The notes below the pieces were generated by a model. That model was not told the origin of the DNA. It was given only the letters and a program-made list of their open reading frames with translations, and searched no databases. Shown here piece by piece: positions 58,333 to 64,000 of a DNA stretch of 64,000 bases. The DNA lies in NCBI GenBank assembly GCA_905215465.1, contig CAJMPT010000004.1, positions 1-64,000 of the forward strand. Direction: 5' to 3'. The position numbers and the translations under genes are program-made. The first letter of the stretch is position 1; each line of letters starts with the position of its first letter. The DNA comes from an uncultured bacterium (GTDB lineage: Bacteria; Actinomycetota; Coriobacteriia; Coriobacteriales; Atopobiaceae).

Positions 58333-59103
58333 CTACCCGCGAGGGACGATGAGGCTCGTGGCCAGGCGCACGGCCTCCTCGACGTCGTCGGTCACGGCCA
58401 CGAGGCCGGGGTCGGGCGCGGAGATGTTGCCGCTCTCGAGCACGGTCGTGCGCAGCCAGTCCATGAGGCCGTCCCAGTACTGGTGGCCAAACAGGACGAT
58501 GGGCATGCTCGGGGCCTTGCGGGTCTGCACGAGCGTCAGCAGCTCGAACGTCTCGTCCATCGTGCCAAAGCCGCCCGGGAAGATGATGGCGCCGCTCGCG
58601 TACTTGACGAACATCGTCTTTCTCACAAAGAAGTACCTGAAGCTCATGCCCAGGTTGACCCACTGGTTAATGCCCTGCTCATGCGGGAGCTCTATGCCCA
58701 GGCCGACGGAGATGCCGCCCGCCTCGGCGGCACCCCTATTTGCCGCCTCCATGATGCCGGGACCGCCGCCCGTGATGGTGGCCACGCCCGTCTGGGCCAT
58801 GAGCTCGCCCACGCGCCGGGCCGCCTCGTAGGTGGGGTCCTCGCGCGGAGTGCGGGCACTTCCAAAGACCGTCACGGCAGGTCCGAGCTCCGCGAGCGCG
58901 CCGAAGCCGTCCACGAACTCCGCCTGGATGCGCAAGACGCGCCAGGGGTCCATGTGGAGCCAGTCGGTGTCGGGGTCCGCAGAGAGCAGATTTTCCGAAG
59001 TCGTCGAGGTTGGAATCATGTGGCCGCGCATGATGACGGGGCCGCGGTGGTACGTCTCGCCGGCGCCTTCCGCCGGATTTTGGAGGGAATTCTTCTGTTC
59101 CAT
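58333..59103 (-). CDS. LOG-family protein (TIGR00730-type)
   Basis: 256 residues of the Rossmann-fold family that includes cytokinin riboside 5'-monophosphate phosphoribohydrolase (LOG), often misnamed lysine decarboxylase. The family signatures are AVTVFGSART, ITGGGPGIMEAANRGA and PGGFGTMDETFELLT, with the conserved Arg and Glu residues of the hydrolase site. Bacterial members hydrolyse nucleotide monophosphates to base and ribose-5-phosphate. The ATG at 59103 follows AAGGAG. It is probably a single gene; a terminator of the hydratase lies upstream. Confidence 0.9.
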   Translation of the reverse strand: MEQKNSLQNPAEGAGETYHRGPVIMRGHMIPTSTTSENLLSADPDTDWLHMDPWRVLRIQAEFVDGFGALAELGPAVTVFGSARTPREDPTYEAARRVGELMAQTGVATITGGGPGIMEAANRGAAEAGGISVGLGIELPHEQGINQWVNLGMSFRYFFVRKTMFVKYASGAIIFPGGFGTMDETFELLTLVQTRKAPSMPIVLFGHQYWDGLMDWLRTTVLESGNISAPDPGLVAVTDDVEEAVRLATSLIVPRG

Positions 59104-59282
59104 GGTCGCTCCTTGGTCGTTGCCTGCCCAAGAACGTACCCCAGGCAAGCCACGCCTTGCGTCACGACACGGTAAGCGGTCGGACAGGGGCGCCACATCG
59201 TACGAGTCGAGAAATGCGAACCGAAGAACCGGCATCCGATTCCTTTAGCCCTCTGCATTTTCGCAGGTCGTGCGTTTCTCGC

Positions 59283-59333
59283 CAAAAGAGGGCCGGGCGT
59301 TGCCCACCAAATGATCGGCAGGCAACGCCCGGC
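59283..59333 (-). terminator. Intrinsic terminator of the hydratase gene
   Basis: A 13-base perfect stem (GCCGGGCGTTGCC / GGCAACGCCCGGC) with a 16-base loop, followed on the minus strand by CTCTTTTGG. It lies about 37 bp after the stop. Confidence 0.85.
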
Positions 59334-59369
59334 TCGATGGTCAAAAAGCGTCAGGCGAGAAGCCCGTTC

Positions 59370-61649
59370 CTACAAGCCGGCCTTGGCGCGGTTGTAGTTG
59401 ATGAGGCAGCCAGCCTTGACGATGGAGCGCTCCTCGGGGGTCATATCGGCCACGTAGAGGCTCACCTGGCTCACGGAGCCGTCGGCGCGCACGACGTAGG
59501 CAGGGATGTCCTTGAGGTCCCCGTCGAGGGCGGCGCGGACGCCCGGCACGAAGAGGTGGTCGCCAACCTCAAAGCTCGGCTCTCCGGCAAGCTGGAAGGG
59601 CACCATGCCCCAGTTCATGACGTTGGAGCGATAGCGCTTGGTGGCGTACTCGCTCACCACGTTGGCAAGGCCGCCGATGACGCGCTGGCAGCTGGCAGCC
59701 TGCTCGCGGGCGCTGCCGTCGCCGGGCTTGACGGCGTAGATCATGCTGCCAAACTCGGTTGCAGCGGAGTCGGCCTTCACGCCGGCGCCGGCCAGGGCGT
59801 CAAAGACGCGCGAGAGCTCGGGGTCGGCCGCCAGGTCCTCGCCGGCCGCGCGGCACTTCTCGATGGCGTCGACGGCCTTGGAGCGGCCCACATACTCCGG
59901 GTCGCGGCGGGAGAGCGTGAACTCGGCCAGACCCAGCGGGTTGGAGCGGTAGGAGCTGGTCTCGCCGGACGGGATGAGCTCGTCGGTGGTGGTGACCTCG
60001 TCCATGATCTTGGAGCAGACGCGCAGCAGGATGTCGTCGGCGAGCGGCTCCATGGCGGGCCAGTCCTTGATGTTGGGTCCGAAGAGAAGCTCGTGCTCCG
60101 GCTCGGCCTTGCCAAACCCCTGGTAGACGCGGCTCTGGTAGCTCTTGGGGTCAAAATGGTAGTCCCAGTCCTCGCGCCAGCAGTCCAGCTCGGTGGCCGA
60201 GGTCAGGCGGCCGCCGTTGGCCGCCGTGGCCGCGATGGAGCGGGCGTCCATGAGCGCGACGGCCGAAAGCTGGCCGTTGCCGGGCTTGGAGCCCTCGCGG
60301 TTGGGGAAGTTGCGCGTGGTGTGGCGCACCGAGATGCCGTTGTTGCGCGGCGTGTCTCCTGCGCCGAAGCACGGGCCGCAGAAGGCCGTGCGGTAGATGG
60401 CGCCCGCCTCCATGAGATCGAAGGCCGCGCCGCGGCGCGTGAGCTCGACGTTGACCGGCTGTGAGCTGGGGTAGACGGCCAGCGTGAAGTCGCCGCAGCC
60501 GCAGGAGCCGCCGCGCAGGGCCGCCGCCGCGTTCATGACGTTGCCAAAGTTGCCGCCGGCGCAGCCCGCGATGACACCCTGCTGGACCTGCAGGCGGCCG
60601 TCCACGATCTTGTCGGTGAGGCTCAGGTGGGCGCGGCCGCCGCCGACCTTCTCGGCGGAGAGCTCGCACTCGCGCAGAATGTCGGCGAGGTTGGCGTTGA
60701 GCTCGTCGATCTCAAAGGCGTTGGAGGGGTGGAACGGCAGGGCGATCATGGGCTTGACGGTGGAGAGGTCCACGTAGACGCAGCCGTCGTAGTAGGCTAC
60801 GTCTGCCGGGCAAAGCTGGTGGTAGTCCTGCTCGCGGCCGTGGAGGGCCAGGTAGCGGTGGGTGTCCTCGTCAGTCGCCCAGATGGAGCTGAGGCAGGTG
60901 GTCTCGGTGGTCATGACGTCCACGCCGTTGCGGTAGTCGGTGCCCATGCTGGCGATGCCCGGACCCACGAACTCCATGACCTTGTTCTTGACGTAGCCGC
61001 CCTTGAAGACCTCGCGGATGATGGCCAGGGCGATGTCCTGCGGACCCACGCCGGGCTGTGGGGCGCCATCCAGAAAGACGGCAACGACGCCCGGGTAGCG
61101 CACGTCGTAGGTGTCGCGCAGGAGCTGCTTGACCAGCTCGCCACCGCCCTCGCCGATGGCCATGGTGCCCAGGGCGCCGTAGCGGGTGTGGGAGTCGGAG
61201 CCCAGGATCATCTTGCCGCAGCCGGCCATCATCTCGCGCATGTACTGGTGGATGACGGCGATGTGGGGCGGCACGAAGATGCCGCCGTACTTCTTGGCGG
61301 CGGACAGACCAAAGGCGTGGTCGTCCTCGTTGATGGTGCCGCCGACGGCGCACAGGGAGTTGTGGCAGTTGGTGAGCACGTAGGGCAGCGGGAGCTCCGT
61401 CATGCCGGAGGCGCGGGCCGTCTGGATGATGCCGACGAAGGTGATGTCGTGGCTGGCCATGGCGTCGAAGCGGATCTTGAGCGCCTCGGGGTCGCCGGAG
61501 GTGTTGTGCGCCTGCAGGATGGACCAGGCGATGGTGCCGCGGCGGGCCTCGTCGGGCGTGGCGGTGATGCCGGCGCCCGCGGCCTCGGACTCGGCGACGA
61601 GCTCCTTGCCCCCACGCAGGTAGACACCGCCCTTGTACAGCTTGACCAT
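59370..61649 (-). CDS. Aconitase-family hydratase (YbhJ-like)
   Basis: 759 residues, aconitase/IPM-isomerase superfamily with all four domains. The iron-sulfur cysteines appear as [12 protein letters not shown] and [11 protein letters not shown] (CxxC). [10 protein letters not shown] and RNFPNREG are typical of the family, and the swivelling C-terminal domain holds [12 protein letters not shown]. It is closest in plan to the E. coli YbhJ group annotated only as hydratase, so a role other than citrate isomerisation is likely. The start at 61649 has GGAGAG upstream; earlier in-frame codons lack one. TTCTCGCC follows the stop, then a strong terminator. Confidence 0.85.
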   Translation of the reverse strand: MVKLYKGGVYLRGGKELVAESEAAGAGITATPDEARRGTIAWSILQAHNTSGDPEALKIRFDAMASHDITFVGIIQTARASGMTELPLPYVLTNCHNSLCAVGGTINEDDHAFGLSAAKKYGGIFVPPHIAVIHQYMREMMAGCGKMILGSDSHTRYGALGTMAIGEGGGELVKQLLRDTYDVRYPGVVAVFLDGAPQPGVGPQDIALAIIREVFKGGYVKNKVMEFVGPGIASMGTDYRNGVDVMTTETTCLSSIWATDEDTHRYLALHGREQDYHQLCPADVAYYDGCVYVDLSTVKPMIALPFHPSNAFEIDELNANLADILRECELSAEKVGGGRAHLSLTDKIVDGRLQVQQGVIAGCAGGNFGNVMNAAAALRGGSCGCGDFTLAVYPSSQPVNVELTRRGAAFDLMEAGAIYRTAFCGPCFGAGDTPRNNGISVRHTTRNFPNREGSKPGNGQLSAVALMDARSIAATAANGGRLTSATELDCWREDWDYHFDPKSYQSRVYQGFGKAEPEHELLFGPNIKDWPAMEPLADDILLRVCSKIMDEVTTTDELIPSGETSSYRSNPLGLAEFTLSRRDPEYVGRSKAVDAIEKCRAAGEDLAADPELSRVFDALAGAGVKADSAATEFGSMIYAVKPGDGSAREQAASCQRVIGGLANVVSEYATKRYRSNVMNWGMVPFQLAGEPSFEVGDHLFVPGVRAALDGDLKDIPAYVVRADGSVSQVSLYVADMTPEERSIVKAGCLINYNRAKAGL

Positions 61650-61812
61650 GGATCCCCACTCTCCCCCGGCAGGCCGGGACACGCAAGAAACAGAACTGGC
61701 AGGAATAGCTTGCCTGCCATTATGCCCCACGGAGGTTGCCACGGGGTTTCCGGACGGCGCGCGGCGCGGTGCGGGCGGGGCGGGCGGAGGGGCTTCTCGC
61801 CGAGCAGGCGGG

Positions 61813-62322
61813 CTAGGCGAGAAGGGGCGTCAGGGCGCAGGACCATGCGGAGGCGAGGCGGTCCAGGTCCCAGGCGGCGTTTGCCGGGCTCGTGGAGGGA
61901 AGGACCTGCGCGGGAAGGCCGCAGGCAGGCTCCAGCCAGCGGTGGTAGAGGCGCCCGGCGGTGGCACCGTTGCACAGAACCGCCCGGATGTCGCAGGCGG
62001 ACGTTATTCTCGCCACGTCGACGGGGACGGCGTTCTTGATGCTGGCGTCAGACGAGCCGCGCACGTCGCAGCTCCCCACCACGTCCCAGAGGGCCACGCC
62101 GTGCGCGAGGAGAAGGGCTCGCTTGGCGGGGATGTCGGCGTCAGCCGGAAGGGGCTCGGACAGGACCTTTGCCATGACGCGCCAGAAGCGATTGCGCGGG
62201 TTTCCGTAGTAGAAGTCGTTGGCGCGGCTGAGCACCGAGGGAAAGCTGCCCAGGACCAGCACGCGGCTGCGCTCGTCAAAGACCGGCTCGAAGCCGTGGG
62301 GTATGTGCTGGTATCCTGTCAT
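61813..62322 (-). CDS. DNA-deoxyinosine (hypoxanthine) glycosylase, uracil-DNA glycosylase superfamily
   Basis: 169 residues. The uracil-DNA glycosylase-like fold is seen in the N-terminal [20 protein letters not shown] and [13 protein letters not shown] stretches, typical of the hypoxanthine-DNA glycosylase subfamily. The C-terminal active-site loop reads [16 protein letters not shown]. It removes deaminated bases in base-excision repair. The ATG at 62322 lacks a clear ribosome site; a TTG nine codons upstream (62349) is an alternative. Its start region faces the plus-strand 53-residue gene. Confidence 0.87.
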   Translation of the reverse strand: MTGYQHIPHGFEPVFDERSRVLVLGSFPSVLSRANDFYYGNPRNRFWRVMAKVLSEPLPADADIPAKRALLLAHGVALWDVVGSCDVRGSSDASIKNAVPVDVARITSACDIRAVLCNGATAGRLYHRWLEPACGLPAQVLPSTSPANAAWDLDRLASAWSCALTPLLA

Positions 62323-62358
62323 GCGGTTGATTATAGGCGCCACCAGCAAGGAGAGACC

Positions 62359-62520
62359 ATGACCTCAGCCCACAAGGCCCACCGCGACATGCCGCCCCTT
62401 CCCAAGGCCCCGCGCGGCCGCCAAGGCCTTGGCAGCCCGGCGCAGCAGAAGGGCATGGGCCCCAACAAGGCCTGCGGCCACAAGGGCGGCATCCGCCGCC
62501 AGGGTTCCAAGAGGGGCTAG
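62359..62520 (+). CDS. Small basic protein, 53 residues
   Basis: A tiny frame with a strong AAGGAGAG ribosome site at normal distance, ending two bases before the ProX start. The product is rich in Lys, Arg, Gly and Pro (KAPRGRQGLGSPAQQKG; NKACGHKGGIRRQGSKRG) and has a single Cys. I do not recognise it. Co-translation with the editing protein is likely from the spacing, and the strong basic charge would suit RNA binding, which is inference. Confidence 0.6.
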   Translation: MTSAHKAHRDMPPLPKAPRGRQGLGSPAQQKGMGPNKACGHKGGIRRQGSKRG

Positions 62521-62522
62521 GC

Positions 62523-63089
62523 ATGGCCGAGGAGAAGACCAGGGCCGAGATGGGCCCCGCGGAGTGCTTTGCGGCCTACGAGCAGGCGCACGGTCACGCG
62601 CCGCTCACCAAGGAGCAGGTGGTGGCGCTTCTCGACGAGCGCGGAATTGCCTACGAGCGCTGCGACCACGCGGCCGTGCGGACCGTGGGCGAGGCCGAGG
62701 CGGCCCGCATTCCCTTCGAGCGCCACATGGCCAAGAACTTCTTCCTGCGAGACCCCAAGAAGAGGAACTACTACCTCTTCACCGCCCCTGACCAAAAGGC
62801 CATTGACCTGCGCGTCCTTCAGGAGCGCCTGGGAAGCCGCCGCCTCTCGTTTGCAAGTGCCGATGACCTGGCCAAAAAGCTCGGCGTCTGGCCGGGCTCC
62901 GTCACCCCGTTTGCGGCGCTCAACGAGCAGACCCACACCGTGCGCGTGGCCATGGACGCCGACTTTGCGGACATGGGCTGGATCGGCTGCCACCCCTGCG
63001 ACAACACAGCTTCCGTCCACCTGAGGACGAGCGACCTCCTGGCGCTGCTGGCAGACGCCGGCGTGGACGTGGAGCTGCTGGAGGTCTAG
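62523..63089 (+). CDS. ProX/YbaK-type aminoacyl-tRNA editing protein
   Basis: 188 residues of the YbaK/prolyl-tRNA synthetase-associated domain family, trans-editing deacylases that clear mischarged tRNA(Pro). The family segments are LLDERGIAYERCDHAAV, NFFLRDPKKRNYYLF with the catalytic-site Lys region, LGVWPGSVTPFAAL and WIGCHPCDNTASVHL. It is nearest to PrdX/ProXp-ala-type proteins by these motifs. AGGGG overlaps the end of the small upstream gene, indicating coupling. Confidence 0.92.
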   Translation: MAEEKTRAEMGPAECFAAYEQAHGHAPLTKEQVVALLDERGIAYERCDHAAVRTVGEAEAARIPFERHMAKNFFLRDPKKRNYYLFTAPDQKAIDLRVLQERLGSRRLSFASADDLAKKLGVWPGSVTPFAALNEQTHTVRVAMDADFADMGWIGCHPCDNTASVHLRTSDLLALLADAGVDVELLEV

Positions 63090-63113
63090 GCGTCGGCGCC
63101 GACCGTCCCCGCC

Positions 63114-63264
63114 AATCCAGTGCAGGTCAAGACCCTCCCGCAGTCAAGGAAATCCCAGCACTGGATGGCCGGAGGGGCGAGAAACCCCAGGTACTTCTCG
63201 ACAAGAAAAATCCAGTGCAGGTGGGGTGACCCGCACTGGATTGACCCGCACTCATGAGTGCGGG
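63114..63264. repeat. AATCCAGTGC inverted-repeat array and perfect palindrome
   Basis: Between the convergent editing-protein and recN genes. A first inverted pair AATCCAGTGC / GCACTGGAT spans 63114-63166. A second, AATCCAGTGC / GCACTGGATT, lies at 63209-63242. Then comes a perfect 20-bp palindrome (CCCGCACTCATGAGTGCGGG, 63245-63264). GGCGAGAA lies at 63176. It may be a bidirectional terminator. Confidence 0.75.
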
Positions 63265-63285
63265 GCCTGGCCCCAAGAAGGCCCG

Positions 63286-64000
63286 CTAGCCGCGCGCGGC
63301 CGCCAGCATCTCTCGGGCGTGGGCGAGTGAGAGCTTAGAGGCGTCGCCGGAGAGCATGCGGGCGATCTCCGCCACGCGGTCCTCGCCCTCAATCTGGGCG
63401 ATGCTGGTCTGGGGGACGTCGCCGGCGGACTTGCTCACCAGGTAGTGCCTCTGGGCCATGACGGCCACCTGGGCCAGGTGCGTGACCACGATGACCTGGT
63501 GGCTCCTTGCGAGGTCTGCCAGCACGCCCGCCAGGGCCACGGCCGTGGCGCCGCCGACGCCGGCATCCACCTCGTCAAAGACCAGCGTGTCGCAGCCGTC
63601 GGCCTCGCCCAGGACCACCTTGCAGGCAAGCATGACGCGGCTGACCTCGCCGCCGGAGGCAATGCGGCGCAGCGGCCGCGCCGTGAGCCCGGCGCCGGGG
63701 CGGTAGAGAAACTCCACGTGGCTGGGCCCACGGCGGCCCCACTCGGCGCGCGGGAGCCTCTCCTGGGTAACCACGAGCTCGGCCGAGCCCATCTGGAGGC
63801 GCCCCATCTGCTCGCTCACCCGCCGGGCAAGCTCGGGGGCCGCCTTGGCTCGGGCCTCGTCCAGCGCGTCCGCGCACCTGGCGAGAAGGGCCTCGGCCCT
63901 CTGCATCTCCCCGCGGGCACGACGTTCGGCCTCGCCGCCGTCGCCGGCGGCCTCCACGACCTCCCGGGCCTCCTGGCGCCGCGCGAGGACGTCCTCCATG
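63286..64000 (-). CDS. recN: DNA repair protein RecN, C-terminal part (window edge)
   Basis: The last 237 residues of RecN, an SMC-like ATPase in double-strand-break repair; the 5' part lies beyond the right edge. Visible are the end of the coiled coil, ASGGEVSRVMLACKVVL (ABC signature), TLVFDEVDAGVGG (Walker B and D-loop), VTHLAQVAVMAQRHYLVSK (H-loop) and the C-terminal EIARMLSGD segment. The gene is convergent with the editing protein. Confidence 0.95.
   Translation of the reverse strand, partial: MEDVLARRQEAREVVEAAGDGGEAERRARGEMQRAEALLARCADALDEARAKAAPELARRVSEQMGRLQMGSAELVVTQERLPRAEWGRRGPSHVEFLYRPGAGLTARPLRRIASGGEVSRVMLACKVVLGEADGCDTLVFDEVDAGVGGATAVALAGVLADLARSHQVIVVTHLAQVAVMAQRHYLVSKSAGDVPQTSIAQIEGEDRVAEIARMLSGDASKLSLAHAREMLAAARG

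Overview
The window is a GC-rich (roughly two-thirds G+C by eye), densely coded bacterial chromosome segment. Gene content points to an anaerobic, fermentative actinobacterium of the class Coriobacteriia, most likely an Olsenella/Atopobiaceae-type organism. The supporting features are superoxide reductase instead of an obvious SOD/catalase, AddAB recombination nuclease, a DapH (N-acetyl) lysine branch, butyrate-kinase-type acyl kinases, iron-sulfur flavoproteins and PucR-type regulators. The species assignment is inference. I see no rRNA, tRNA, CRISPR array, transposase or phage module.

Layout. 0-12.2 kb: a partial nitrilase-type gene, superoxide reductase, DNA polymerase III alpha, then addA/addB and a YerC/TrpR-like regulator, all on the minus strand. 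12.3-16.8 kb: a small membrane protein and the minus-strand lysine operon lysA-dapA-dapB-dapH, led by a lysine riboswitch that I could align by its conserved strands. 16.8-22.6 kb: an M20 peptidase convergent with a LysR gene that lacks a stop codon of its own, then tatA, a coiled-coil protein, a membrane protein, an MgtC-like protein and pfkA.

22.8-46.3 kb is the accessory heart of the window. Operon A (minus) is thiolase-like protein, DUF35 zinc-ribbon/OB protein, acyl carrier protein, phosphate acyltransferase, butyrate-type kinase. Operon B (plus) is CocE/NonD-type hydrolase, a second acyl carrier protein, a second phosphate acyltransferase, a second butyrate-type kinase, and an MFS carboxylate-type carrier. 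Between them lie a TetR and two PucR-type regulators, two paralogous iron-sulfur flavoproteins with C-terminal zinc ribbons, and a redox set: a NuoF-like iron-sulfur protein without the NADH/FMN domain, a NuoG/GltD fusion and an FAD-dependent fumarate-reductase/KstD-like enzyme. My reading (inference) is an inducible fermentative pathway in which acyl groups, possibly carried on dedicated ACPs, are phosphorolysed and used to make ATP, while the flavoproteins dispose of or supply reductant.

46.3-54.8 kb: MBL hydrolase, membrane protein, M18 aminopeptidase, DEDD exonuclease, nitroreductase, MATE exporter, LacI regulator and an unusual HPr. 54.8-57.3 kb: a less GC-rich patch with a cell-wall surface protein whose reading frame is broken in a seven-C tract right after the signal peptide, flanked by gene remnants. 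57.4-64 kb: SDR dehydrogenase, LOG-family protein, aconitase-type hydratase, DNA glycosylase, a tiny basic protein, ProX-type editing protein and the C-terminal part of RecN.

The intergenic DNA is highly structured. There are several families of inverted-repeat elements (cores GGGGACGTGTTCG, GGGACWGTCCC, GAACCCAA, ACCTTACAGG, AATCCAGTGC). A strongly recurring octamer TTCTCGCC lies mostly just after stop codons in the sense orientation.
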